A DNA stretch of 64,000 nucleotides, taken from assembly GCA_026413225.1 (NCBI GenBank), contig CM048591.1:77116009-77180008 (forward strand). Reading direction: 5' to 3'. Positions 25,614-37,356 of this stretch are shown here, piece after piece. This DNA comes from Otis tarda (Eukaryota > Chordata > Aves > Otidiformes > Otididae). How positions within the stretch are numbered: position 1 is the first letter of the stretch; each line of letters begins with the position of its first letter. The position numbers and the translations under genes are program-made. Under the pieces are notes generated by a model, which was given only the letters and a program-made list of their open reading frames with translations, did not search any database and had not been told where the DNA came from.

Positions 25614-28023
25614 CATGGTGAGAGCAACCGTAGGCTGTAATGAATGCTCTCAAGTTTCTTGTCTGAACATTTCTAACTTTAGTTCATTCCTGCAGACTAC
25701 CACAAAAGTGGTTCTTTGTTTTTTACTAGTTGCCATTTTAGCTTTTGAACTCATTAATTAAAAAAGGTGATTGAAAGGTGATTTAACTGAAACCTCAGTT
25801 TTCAATTGCATACTTCAAATGCTGCTGTTCTGATGCAGAAATCCTGATTTGACTTTCTAATACTTAGGGACATTTAATATCTATTTGCTCTTTATTTCAT
25901 TTGTGTAGCTGTTTATATCCGGTAGGCATGTCAGATTGCTCACCTGAGTGTTTCTGGGCTCCTTGAGTAACTCTCTGAAAAACTAATTAATGTAAATGTT
26001 AAAAAGAAAGTGAAGTTCTGCTGAAAGAAGAAAGGAAGGAAAAGCATTGAAAAGGAGGCGAGAAAGGGGAAAGAAGGGAGCAACATGGCACTTTTCAAAC
26101 CAAGGAATTGTAATGTAGGGTTTGTGTCGTGCCTCAGAGGGGAAGGAAGGTGAGGAGGCTGTGAGGAAGAGTTGGGAGGGGGTTATAAATGTTGGGAGAC
26201 ATCATGTTTCTTCTGTGTCTGCAAGCTCTTGTAGAAGGGCAAGAAAAGGGAAGGAAAGTTTTGATGTTTATTATTTACTTCAGAACACAAGTTTCCTGTT
26301 TTGCAATGCCCTGGTGAATGCTGAGGCCTAGCATGAGGCTAAGAATCAGGCCACTGCAATTTTTTTCCTTATTTCTGGCTGGACTAGATACTAAGCATTG
26401 CAGGGGTGGGTGCAAGTTCACTATTGTCACTCTTCTATCCTTCTGCAGTTGGTGCATTAAAAAAGGGGAAAAAAGTGAGATGTGAGTGAGGCATTAATAG
26501 TTTAAAAGAAGAAGGCGGGGCTTTCAGCAAAACCCTTGCAAGGCCTTCCGATAGTTTCAGGCATGGCTCAGCAGTTACTTTACAAGGACAAAATTAGTAG
26601 ATAAATGTTGAGAGATTTCAAGAACAACACCCTCCACCAAATCAAAGCTCATCTAACAATTTTCTAGTAACAAATACACTAGTTTTGAACAATTTCAGTG
26701 CTATGTAAGTGGTAAGCATGTCGGGATGAGGTTTGGCCAGCATTGTACGTGTTGCAGCAAAGGTTAATATGCTAGGGCTCAGAGTTGTGACTCTGAAAGA
26801 ACGAGAATAAACCATATATTAAAATGCCTTTATTTTGTGTCTTTCTTCATACTTTAGATTTATTATTACCTTAAAAAGAAAAAGGGGGTAGCAGTAAGAG
26901 AAACAACAAAAGTTTCTTGTTGCAGTGGTGTAGCACTTAGTACACACGTGGTCTCAGACATTTTTCTGTCATGCTCCTTTTTTTTTTTTCTTGCACAGGA
27001 CCCATAATTGCGTGATAAAATATTAACAGCATTAGTCTTAAAAGATTTAGCTTCTAGCATGAGAATATGTGACAGTCATGCTCTCTGTGTATAATATATG
27101 AAGCTCCGGTTTATACTGTGAATGTATAATAGATGCAGTTGTTCTAGTCTTACAATTAAATGCAATGTTGCAGGCATACTCCGTAACTGTATGCTACTTG
27201 TAGAGAGATGGGTTAAAAACTATTTTGCAATAGCTTATTCATATTAAGACATATAATTCCTCTCCTTTATCATTTGGAACAGAAATGTGGTTACTATTTA
27301 TGCAGTGGAGAGAGTTCCTTTTATTCTGACTTCCTTTATTTTATTTTATTTTATTTTTTATAATACAGTTTATACAAATAACTACTCTAAGAAGCTTACC
27401 TTTGCTCTGCCATAAAGGCAAACTAAGAAGGCTCGTATTAAAAATGAAAAGCTACAACTGCATTTAATGTCCTTATGATTTTTGTCCCCTCCAGTTTCAC
27501 CCATAACTCTGTGCAAAAAGCACATATCTTGCAGAATACTGTAGTAGCTGACAAAATTGTAGCTCCCATGTGTTTATTCAGTGCCTAGATTGTTACTGTT
27601 GAATAAATACAAGGTTTGAGGGTATTGCTAATGACTAGTCCAGATAGCACTGTAAGGTCCAGGTCTGTTTTTTGTTACTTATTCTGCTCTGGTGGGCCAG
27701 GTGTGTATGTGAATGTAATTAAAAATGGAGGATACAGGTATCAAAGAAGGCTTTTTTAACTACCTTTTAACATGAATAAATTTAACCATTGAGATGTCCA
27801 CCAGTTGTTGAGGTTGTTTGTTTTTTTTTTTAAAAGGATGCTCAAGAATCGTCATACTGGTGACAGGAGTGGTTTCCTTGGTGTTGGTCTGTTAACTCTG
27901 AGGTGGGGGAATGGGTTATGGCGTTGTAGTAGTTCAACAGGATGATGATGCCAAAGAAAAATATACCTTACATGAAACTTTAGTAACATTAGCTATTGTG
28001 GTTTTTTTTTTTTTCCCCTCCAG
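25614..28023 (+). other. MCTP1 intron before the first C2 exon
   Basis: A purine-rich tract lies at about 26020-26085 and a (TTTTA)n run at 27334-27360. The last 20 bases or so form the T/C-rich acceptor of the exon at 28024. No other gene, LINE or LTR is seen. Confidence 0.6.
27334..27360 (+). repeat. TTTTA pentanucleotide microsatellite
   Basis: About five units of TTTTA in a row, ending in a T run. Confidence 0.85.
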
Positions 28024-28138
28024 AGAACAAATTTGGTTGGAACGAGTAATGCAGATTTTCCCTCCGGAGATCCCGGAATGTACCAGTTGGACGTTACCTT
28101 AAGAAGAGGACAGAATTTAGCAGCACGAGACCGTGGAG
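28024..28138 (+). CDS. MCTP1: MCTP1 coding exon: pre-C2A linker and first strand of C2A
   Basis: MCTP1 is a multi-C2, two-transmembrane-segment protein of endomembranes and vesicles that acts as a calcium sensor. The exon follows a T/C-rich tract ending in ccctccag and ends at GGAG|gtaagc. Read in frame 0 from its first base it gives 38 codons plus one base. It includes DPGMYQLDVTLRRGQ and NLAARDRGG, which match the start of vertebrate MCTP1 C2A; the preceding GTSNA is also shared with the mammalian protein. The Asp in ARDRGG is a calcium-loop-1 ligand of the C2 fold. The first residues (RTNLV) differ from what I recall for mammals, so the exact acceptor (28024, or two bases later) is less certain than the rest. 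The exon leaves phase 1, matching the next exon. The proline-rich exon 1 is not in the window. Confidence 0.9.
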
Positions 28139-28299
28139 GTAAGCGTGCTGGTAAACGCTGCCTTGATGTTTGGGAAGTTACATGTGTATTGGGTAAATTT
28201 ATATGAGGATATTAAAGTCACAAATAAAGTTTGGATTGTAAATGTGTTAATTAAATACTACTTGAAACTATATGGAGATTCTGTGACTTAAAAGCACGA

Positions 28300-29951
28300 A
28301 GTGAAAGGAGCTAGGGCCAGTTAAACCCACTCAGGAGGCGAAACAAGGAATAAGTTGCAGAAGGCAAAGGCAGGGACTGGGAGAATGAAGAACCGCCCAC
28401 TGTAGCAAAAGAGCAGGTTCGGGAACATCTGTGGAACCTGAAGGTGCACAGGTCCATGGGACCCAATGAGATACGTCTGTGGGTCCTGAGGGAAGTGGCG
28501 GATGAAGTTACCAAGCCACTGTCCATCCAATTTGAGAAGCTGTGGCGGTCTGGTGAGGTTCCTACTGACTAGAAAAGGTGAAACATAACCATCATTCTAA
28601 AAAGGGGAACAAGAAAGACCTGGGGAACTACAGGCCTGGCAAGGTCATGGAGCTGGTCCTCCTGGAAACCATGCTAAGGCACATGGAGAGCAAAGAGGTG
28701 ATTGGTGACAGCCAACACAGCTGCACTAAGGGCAAATCTTGTCTGACCGATTTGGTGCCCTTCTATGACAGGATTACAGCATCGATGGATAAGGAACGAC
28801 CAATTGACATCACCTACCTGGACTAGTGCAAGGCATTTGACACTGACCCACATGACATCCGTGTCTCTAAACTGGAGAGGCGTGGGTTTGATGGGTGGAC
28901 CACTCAGTGGACAAGGAATTGGTTGGATGGCTGCACTCAAAGAGTTGTGGTCAATGGCTCAATGTCCAGGTGGAGAACAGTGATGAGTGGGGTCAGTATT
29001 GGGACCAGCCCTGTTCAGCATCTTTGCTGGTGACATGTGCAGTGGGATAGAGTGCACCCTCAGCAAGTTCACCAACGACACCAAGCTGTGTGGTGCCTTC
29101 GACACGCTGGAGGGAAGGGATGCCATCCAGAGGGACCTGGACAGGCTGGAGAGGTGGGCCTGTGCCAACCTCATGAAGTTCAACCAGGCCAAGTGCAAGG
29201 TCCTGCACCTGGGTCATGGCAATCCCAGGCACAAATCCAGGCTGGGCGGAGAATGGATTGAGGGCAGCCCTGCGGAGAAGGACTTGGGAGTGATGGTGGA
29301 CAAGAAGCTCAACGTGAGCCGGCAATATGCACTTGCAGCCCAGAAAGCCAATGGCATCCTGGGCTGCATCAAGAGGAGCGTGGCCAGCAGGTCGAGGGAG
29401 GGGATTCTGCCCTTCTGCTCTGCTCTGGTGAGACCTCCCTGCAGCGCTGCGTCCGGCTCTGGAGCCCCCAACATCAGAAGGATGTGGACCAGTTGGAGCA
29501 AGTCCAGAGGCCACGCAGATGCTGAGAGGGCTGGAGCAGCTCTGCTGTGAGGCCAGGCTGAGAGAGCTGGGGCTGTTCAGCCTGGAGAAGAGGAGGCTCC
29601 GGGGAGACCTGAGAGCGGCTCCCAGTGCCTAAAGGGGGCTGCAGGGAAGATGGGGAGAAACCTAAGAGGGCCTGTTGGGATAGGATGAGGGGTAACGGTT
29701 TCAAAATAGAGGGAGGCAGATTCAGATCAGACATAAGGAAGACTTTTTTTACTATCAGAGTGGTGGAGCACTGGCCCAGGTTGTCCAGAGAGGTGGTGGA
29801 TGCTCCATCCCTGGAAACATTCCAGGCCAGGTTGGCCGGGGCTCTGAGCAACCTGATCTGGTTGGAGATGTCCCTGCTCCTGGCAGGGGGGTTGGACTGG
29901 GTGGGCTTTAACGGTCCCTTCCCACCCAAACCCTTCTGTGATTCTGTGATA
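28300..29951 (+). mobile_element. CR1 LINE, 5'-truncated copy with complete 3' tail (plus)
   Basis: A sense-strand CR1 copy that starts within ORF2 between endonuclease and RT (VREHLWNLKVHRSMGPNEIR) and ends with CCCTTCTGTGATTCTGTGAT. It begins only about 160 bp after the MCTP1 exon. The 5' boundary is approximate. Its ORF2 is broken (next entry). It lies 300 bp before an oppositely oriented CR1. Confidence 0.9.
28390..29650 (+). pseudogene. CR1 reverse transcriptase remnant
   Basis: RT motifs are recognisable but dead. A TAG interrupts motif A right after YLD (near 28825). Motif B has lost the PQG codons (GVS in place of GVPQGS, near 28990). The motif C equivalent reads KFTNDTKL instead of FADD near 29070, so a catalytic Asp is missing. 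The frame at 28987-29550 covers the region after motif B, including [17 protein letters not shown] and [19 protein letters not shown]. There are further frameshifts towards the 3' end. Confidence 0.85.
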
Positions 29952-30246
29952 CTAAATGCCCAGAGAACACATCTAACTCTGAAGATGTTAGTTAGATGAC
30001 TTTGAGTTCTTGATGCTTAGGAGGACATTGGAGGGAAATAATACATGTTCCTGCCCTGTTCTTTCTCTTTTAGCGTTGGCTTCTAGCTCCGATGGAGAAG
30101 GAGCAGTGAGCGCGCAGGACGTTTGGTCCGAGCCAATACTGGTGTTCCCATGGCATTGCCAGCATGCTGCAGCAGTGCTTCTGTCAGGGGTTATGAGTCA
30201 GAAAGTGGTGACAGGGCAGTCTGTGGGTGGCCCTGTGTAAGAATAT
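29952..30246 (+). other. Short intron segment between two CR1 copies
   Basis: About 300 bp with no feature I recognise. It forms the loop between the oppositely oriented CR1 copies on either side. Confidence 0.5.
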
Positions 30247-31402
30247 ATAGAATCATAGAATCATAGAATGGTTAGAGTTGGAAGGGACCTTCAAAGGTCA
30301 TCTAGTCCAACCCCCCTGCAAGAGCAGGGACATCCCTGACTAGATCAGGTTGCTCAGAGCCTCATCCAGCCTGGCCTTGAACACTTCCAGGGATGGGGCA
30401 TCCACCACCTCTCTGGGCAACCTGTTCCAGTGCTCTACAACTCTCATTGTAAAAAATTTTTTTCTAATATCTAATCTAAACCTAGCTCCTTCTAATTTAA
30501 ACCCATTACCCCTTGTCCTAGGCTCCAGAACTGGACGCAGTACTCCAGGTGGGGTCTCACCAGGGCAGAGTAGAGGGGCAGAATCACCTCCCTCGACCTG
30601 CTGGCCACGCTCCTCTTGATGCAGCCCAGGATGCGGTTGGCCTTCTGGGCCGCAAGGGCGCATTGCCCGCTCATGTTGAGCCTCTCGTCTACCAGCACTC
30701 CCAAGTCCTTCTCCTCAGGGCTGCTCTCAATCCATTCTCCGCCCAGCCTGTATTTGTGCCTGGGATTGCCATGACCCAGGTGCAGGACCTTGCACTTGGC
30801 CTGGTTGAACTTCATGAGGTTGGCACGGGCCCACCTCTCCAGCCTGTCAAGGTCCCTCTGGATGGCATCCCTCCCTTCCAGCGAGTCGATGGCACCACAC
30901 AGCTTGGTGTCATCGGCGAACTTGCTGAGGGTGCACTCTATCCCACTGTCCATGTCGCCGACAAAGATGTTGAACAGGGCCGGGCCCAACACGGACCCCT
31001 GAGGGACGCCACTCGTGACCGGTCTCCACTTGGACATTGAGCCGTTGACCACCACTCTCTGAGTGCGGCCATCCAGCCAACTCCTTATCCACCGAGTGGT
31101 CCATCCATCGAACCCATGCCTCTCTAGTTTAGAGAGAAGGATGTCATGCGGGACAGTGTCAAAAGCTTTGCACAAGTCCAGGTAGACGATATCCGTTGCC
31201 CGTCCCTTGTCCACCGATGCTGTTACCCCGTCATAAAAGGCCACCAAATTGGTCAGGCACGATCTGCCCTTGGTGAAGCCATGTTGGCTGTCACCAACCA
31301 CCTCCTTGCTCTCCATGTGCCTTAGCATGGTTTCCAGGAGAATCTGCTCCATGACCTTGCCAGGCACAGAGGTGAGGCTGACCGGCCTGTAGTTGTCCAA
31401 AT
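30247..31402 (-). mobile_element. CR1 LINE, young-looking copy with internal deletion (minus)
   Basis: The + strand begins with three tail octamers (ATAGAATCATAGAATCATAG) and continues in reversed CR1 order up to an abrupt 5' truncation in ORF2 at about 31402. The 3' end is near-identical to the copy at 9.04 kb. Relative to that copy it lacks about 221 bp (equivalent of 9310-9530), with the junction near 30521. The long open RT frame and intact octamers suggest a relatively recent insertion. Confidence 0.93.
30492..31400 (-). pseudogene. CR1 reverse transcriptase fragment, open for about 300 codons
   Basis: This frame holds much of the RT domain: [12 protein letters not shown] (residues 41-52), motif [15 protein letters not shown] (72-85), motif [11 protein letters not shown] (131-140) and motif C FADDTKL (161-167), all with expected catalytic Asp residues. 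It has no true start: the first codon is TTG at the truncation point, and the first ATG is the Met of MEQILL. The C-terminus is lost because the 221-bp deletion shifts the frame after YCVQFWS. There is no endonuclease, so it cannot transpose by itself. Confidence 0.88.
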
Positions 31403-32748
31403 GCTAAATGGAGCTACTCAGAGAGACATGTTAGATACTAAAACCAGAGCTTAGAAGATTTATCCCAGGCCTGTCTCTGGGGAGTCTTACACGATAAATT
31501 TGTAACAGCATGTAACACCTCATTCCTCTAAAACTTTTTCCAGATCCTCAACTTTAAGCCTGACAATGGAATTTACCCCCGGTACTATGAATTTAACTCT
31601 AAAGGAATACTTGAACTACATGGCGGAAAAGTATTTGGTTTTAATTTTAGCTTTTTGTTCTTTAATTTCCTAACTGCAGTTTCACGTATCTCTTCAGAAA
31701 CCTGCTTCTGAACATATTGCAGTCTTGGAATTCAAGTTGAATTCCCACGTTGTGAGTGTTCAGCACACTTTGTCTTGCGTGTATTTGTGAAAAGGGACAC
31801 CACAAAAGTCTGAGATGGAAAGGGGGCAGATGGCAGCTCTGTCTGTGGGTGGCAATGCCAGCGTTAATCACGGCTATCGGTTGGTAAGTAAGCACCGTTG
31901 ATAGCCACAACAACAGGGAACAGAACATTCTTCATGAGAGGACCAACGACAACGACGTGCTGCTGTCGTCTCAAATGACTGAAAATAATGCTTCCTGTAG
32001 CAGGCAATATTTATGCTCTGGTTTGTGCAGTGTGACAGAAGGAACTGTAACTATTCATTTAACTCTTCACCTTCACACGAAATCCCGTCTTCAGTCTGAT
32101 CCAACTTTCCTGCCAGGTGCTGCGGAGCTGTGGTACCCTAACTTTGTCTCAGCTATGTGATGAGGAAGTTTGGTTTTGTTACTGGCAAAATCCTATAGTG
32201 ACCACAGATGTGGTTTATAACATGTGCCTTATCTAAGCCCATTCTAAATAAACCACATACTTAATGAGATTTAAAAATCTGTTTTCTGAGACTTTTTCCC
32301 ATAAAAACTCTGTAATGTTGGATCTGGTAGGACAGTGATACTAACAAGTTAGCCTTATTACCTACATCTTTATATTTTTCTTTTCAGTTTTGGTTTCTCA
32401 TTTCCTTTTTGTCATATACAGTGTTTGTGTAACATCATGTATGTTTTTAAGAGTTTTTTCTGGAGTTAAAATTTTTAGGTTACAAAGACCCCTTTGCTTT
32501 GTTGCTCTGACTTCTTACATGTGGAGTTTATGTGGCTACTTCATATTGGTAACATGCCTTTATGGATGTTTTACAACATCTTAAATACTGTTTTTAAACA
32601 AACAGACAAAAAAAAGTTGTGATTCATCCATTTTTGCTTTAAAGTAGATGCATTCTGAGGTGCAAACTGAAATGTTACAGCACAGTTGGTGGAAAGGGGA
32701 ATTATATTAGTCGTTGGTTTTGTGCGGTTCTCTTCAGTCAAAAGAAAA
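31403..32748 (+). other. MCTP1 intron; nothing recognised
   Basis: Unique AT-rich sequence between a CR1 copy and an LTR. No exon or RNA gene could be supported. Confidence 0.5.
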
Positions 32749-32830
32749 TGTCGTAGTTCAGCCCCGATCGGGACCAGACTACGCAGTCTCTCTCTCACTC
32801 CCCCCACCCTCTGACAGAGTAGGGGGAGAT

Positions 32831-32906
32831 AATATAAGAAATATTAATATAAGAAATATATTATATAAGAATATATAAGAATATAAGATATATAATATAA
32901 GAAAAA
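32831..32906 (+). repeat. AT-rich minisatellite (ATATAAGAA-type) inside LTR
   Basis: Variants of AATATAAGAA occur about six times where the sister LTR has a single GATATAAGAAGG. This is a local expansion after insertion. Confidence 0.85.
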
Positions 32907-33374
32907 CGGCTCGAGGTTTGACATAAGGACAGGGAGAAATCCTTAAAGTTACCGTTACGGGCAAAACAGACTCGATTTGGGGAAAACTGTTCATTTATTA
33001 CTACAAACAGCAGGATAATGAGACAGAGAACAAGATAACCTCCCCCCACCCCTCCCTCTTCCCGGGCTTAACATTATCTCTACCGCCTTCCCCCCCCAAG
33101 CGGCACAGGGGTGAAGAGGGAATGGGGGTCGCGGTCAGTTCATCACGCGTTGTTTTACGTCGCTGTTTCATGGTCGGGGGAAGAACTCCTCACATTCCTC
33201 CCCTGCTCCAGCGTGGGGTCCCTCCCACGGGCCACAGTCCTTTGTGGAACTGCTCCGGCGTGGGTCATCTCTTCCACGGGGTGCAGCCCCTCCAGAACGG
33301 CTGTCCCAGCGGGCCCTCCACGGGCCACAGCCTCCTTCAGGCATCCGCCTGTCCCGGCGTGGGGTCCTCCCCGG

Positions 33375-33500
33375 GCTGCAGGGGGATCTCTGCTCCTCCG
33401 TGGGCTCCCCGGGCTGCAGGGGGATCTCTGCCCCTCCGTGGGCTCCCCGGGCTGCAGGGGCACAGCCGGCCTCACCATGGCCATCACCACAGGCTGCAGG
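33375..33500 (+). repeat. 38-bp GC-rich tandem repeat inside LTR
   Basis: GCTGCAGGGG starts at 33375, 33413, 33451 and 33493. The first spacings are exactly 38 bp, and units share GCTGCAGGGGGATCTCTG and CTCCGTGGGCTCCCC. Copy A has only one such unit. Confidence 0.85.
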
Positions 33501-36500
33501 GGGATCTTGGCCAGGAGCCGCATTACTGCTCCCCCTCCTTCTGCACTGACCTTGGCATCTGCAGCCGTTCCTCTCACAAGAAAAGTTCTTCACAGCAGGC
33601 AGACAGATGCCTCTTAGGATCTCTTCACATGATTCATCTCATCTCCTCTCCACTTCTCTCAGCCGGGCCAGGCCAAGTCGGGCCCAGTCGCCGCCCGGTG
33701 GGAGGCCAGAGGGTGAGGGTTTCACTGATGTAGGATACTGAAATACTTAGCTTCATTAAAATACAGTGTAGCTTTGGAGACTGAGAAACCCTTCGTCCTT
33801 ATGATTCAGGGAGACCAAGATTGTGGAATAAATGTTTGCTTTAAGTCTGTTGCACAGTTGAGAGTGACAGGAACATGCCCCTGTTCTGTTCCTGGAGAGG
33901 TGAGATGGGAGGATTATTGGCATAAATCAGTACTGCAGTGCTTGCACCTTCTTCCCAGTGTGGCAAACAGTCACAAAGCAATAACCAAAGATAAATTCTA
34001 TTCATGCTATAACAGGTACCCAGATGCCAAATTATTTTTAAAAGGCCTTTTCGATCAGTATTTTCATGCCACTAATTGTGAACATTTTCAAAGCAGCTCT
34101 TTAATTGTATTTTTGTTTTAATGTATTAATTAGGTATGGAACTTGAATGCTGTTTAATGCAAAGGAAATCAGATATAATTAGGTTTTGGATGCAAATCAA
34201 AGGGTTTATATTTAGTTTAAATCAAAATGGGCAAGAATGTTAGCTTATATGAAGATGTTTTCAGAAGGGTTATATTAAGTTTTATCTGAGTTAAAAATAC
34301 ACTTCACATATTCCCACTTTTAAGAACTCCTGGGGATGTGAACATCTGGAAGAACTAATTTTTACATGCTCAGTTTCCTTATACCAGAGATAGTGAGGAT
34401 AAGATGCTGAGATGCTGTCAGCATTGCCCGATGTGGTATGTAGACTGGGAAAATACTTTTCCATTTCTTTTCGGCTCTGCCTGAGCCTTGTTGCTGTGGT
34501 TTTGGTCTGCGCCAAAACCTGAGCAGTGGGCGCACGGTGGTGCAGCCGCTGAAGGGGAAGTACTTTCTCCTCCCCTTGCAGCCTGGCCTCCTGCCCCTGA
34601 GCCTCTTGGCTTCGGTTCCTTCTGCTCCCAGCTGGACACAGAGCCTGATCTCACTGCCAGGTTCCTCCTGGCGCCTGCGCCTCGCCGTCCACCGCACAGC
34701 TTACGTGAGGTCTGCATGCACCATTTTTCGTCTAACGTGGCTTTCTATTTCGGTCACAGCCAGGCATTCTTAGCACCCTAGAAAGTCCTCGCCTGTTGGT
34801 GGCACTCCACTGTCCCTCTGAAAACTCCAGAGGGAGCAGCTTCTCCCCTTTACATGGGGAGCTGAAAAAAATGAGTCCTGCGTTTGCACTGCTGATCTCT
34901 TGTTCTCCCTTGTATTTCAGTAACCATCTGACCTGGCGTCTTTCTTATAGCACACTGCGGGCATTGGGGTTTTTTCCTCATTTCTCCATCCCAAGAGGAA
35001 GGAGAGACCTGAGGAAGCCGCATGTCAGCCTTCTAAGAGGGCAGCTGGACGTCCTTTGCTAAGCCTTTAGTGTGGAGTCTATTCCCACTAGAATAGAACT
35101 GTCTAAGAGATGATAGAGATGAACTGTCTAAGTAAATTGTGGCATTATCGAATAATTTGAGAACATGGTTTAGGAGCCATCCCTTGGCATTTTACAATGA
35201 AAATTTCTACAAGAATCCTAAAATTGACTCGGTCCTCATACCTCTGGAGACAGAAACAGTGGCTGTGATTTCCCCATGGCAGGGCCTGGCAGGAGCTGCC
35301 TGCGAGTGCTGGCCCTGTGCCTCCCTCACCAGAAACGGGCAACTACAGGTATTTTTCAAACACCACCGTCGGTAGGCTCATGCACTCTACCAGCTTCCTT
35401 GCAACCCTACTATTTAGGCATCCCAGTAAAAGATAGATTTTTTTGGTGCTGCAGAGTACTCTCAGCCAGAATCTACATCTGTAGGTAGCAGCCTTTTTAA
35501 TTTAGTGAAAAATTTAATTTAAAACCCCCAACAGTAATAATTGCCCAAATGGAGTTTTAATTATGAGAATTATGCAGCATATACAGAAATATTTATTGAT
35601 ACTACTGAATGGATATAACGAACATAATTATGAAATGCAAAAATAACTGTGGTTTTTCCAAACTTTTTTTTATTAATTACTTTTGTTACTCAAAATTAAA
35701 AATGTCAGTTTGCAGAAAACTAGGAAAGTTCATATGCGTCAAAGATGGCAGTTGTATTGAGATGGACTCAGAAATCACAAACCGTATTAAACAGCAGTCT
35801 TCCTGAGTGTTTTAGGTGCACTCTAGGTTTTATGGTTACTTATTTATTTCTGATCTGTTGAAGTTGATAGTAGGATCTCCACCAGTTTGAGTGGGACAGA
35901 ATTTCCTCTTCTGTAACAATTGCGTGTGTAAACCAGTATGCACAATATATTAGAATCCTGTAAAAATACAATAGAAAGCAAACAGCAAAATAATCCTTAC
36001 GTCTTGGAGAAATGCTGTCGATAGATGTCTCACTTCTTCTAGAAAAGGCTGTTTGAGGGTTTGAGTGTTAAAATTAGAAAGAGAACCTAGAGAAACTCTC
36101 CAGTAAGCCTGCATAAATAGTTGTTCAGAGATGATCTTTGGGGTGTATCTTTGTATTTTGGTTACAGGTCAGTTTAGAAGAATAGGAGGGAATGATAATT
36201 AAACCTCATACAAACTGTAACGTAACTGTCAGTAAGAAATTATACACCTAGGTACAATGGCATACCTGGAGGTGATACAACTTCAAGTATGATATACTTG
36301 AAATTTAGAGGTATCCAGGTCTCTGAAAATGTTTACTCCAGGGTATGAAGTCAGGCATTTTTTTTTCTGTGTTTTAAGGCATCATTGATTTTGCATGCCC
36401 ATCATGACATCATGATGCCGTATGAGAAAGAATAAAATTGATGTTCAGATTAGTTTGTAAAACTTTTCTGACAGTGTGCCATGAGATGGTACTGCTGTGA

Positions 36501-37356
36501 TCACACTGTTGCCACTCTTGTTAATTACTGGTGAGAATGCTTTTGCATTCGCACATCCATACAGAGAAATTTATATTAAGAGCAGCTTTTAGAACAGAGT
36601 CGTTCTGATTTTAGCTGGTTACTTAGCGAGTACTGTTGTAATTAAAGGTAAAAATGGGAATTTTCAGAATTATGTGTTGCGGAAGGGTGAATGAGACAAG
36701 AGTCACGGGCACAATATATCCCCAAGTGATCTTAATCTGAACGTGTAGATGTGCACAAAGGACAGATACAGAGATGAGGAGCTGTAACCAGCATCATTTC
36801 ACCTGCCGCAGAGCCACGGTTTTCACTGCAGTATTACCGTATGGAGGCTTTGGTGGGAGCTGTGAGACTGACAAGGAAGGAAGAGCTAGGTTTAAATGAG
36901 GGTAATCTATTATAGATGAGCCCAGATTCCTGTTGGAGGCCAAAAATCTTCCAACTAGTCCAGCAGGAGCGGCGGGAGATACGTGCAGGACACAAGGTGG
37001 GATTGCCTGTCATGTTACCGTTACTCCAGTCCCTTCGGAGGGACTCCAGTCCCTTAGGGCTCGTCCGAGTGGGAGTCACAGATTGCCTGCTGAGTGACCA
37101 GTGCACTGCATCCAGAGCACAGGTGATGGGGCTTTGTGCTTCTTCAAGTTATTCCTTGTAAGTTGTTGTCATTTGCAACTTCTTTCTCCCACACTAGAAA
37201 AGTTTAGTTGTGGTTCCGTTTTTATTAGTTCCAAAAAGGATAGCAATAATCAAAGTTTGTTTGCAGTGAGACTAATGGAAGATTATAGTTATAACACTAG
37301 GGATGTTTTTTGGTTGGTTTTTTTTTTTTTTTTGCTGTAGCTTTTCTACCGTCACA

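Larger units (their letters stand above)
32749..33719 (-). mobile_element. Partial solo LTR, copy B (minus)
   Basis: The same LTR family as 24725-25613, in the same orientation. The end complementary to TGTCGTAGTTCAGCCCC is intact, while about 275 bp of the LTR 5' end are missing beyond 33719. An AATAAA polyadenylation signal on the minus strand lies at 32994-32999. It carries two expansions absent from copy A: an ATATAAGAA-type repeat at 32831-32906 and a 38-bp GC-rich repeat at 33375-33500. Open frames across it come from the GC-rich repeats and are not proteins. Confidence 0.75.

Noticed and set aside
25047..25621. 190-codon open frame
   Set aside because: It lies in LTR copy A on the strand opposite to the LTR and has no recognised protein similarity.
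27911..28102. 63-codon frame overlapping the first C2 exon
   Set aside because: It is in the wrong frame relative to the C2 sequence and runs through the acceptor site.
24725..33719. The two LTRs as the ends of one provirus
   Set aside because: The DNA between them is host sequence with an MCTP1 exon and CR1 copies, and no gag, pol or env is seen; copy B is also truncated.
33111..33733. Overlapping long open frames (up to 203 codons) on both strands
   Set aside because: They lie within LTR copy B and come from its GC-rich 38-bp repeats; Pro/Gly/Ser-rich translations, no homology.
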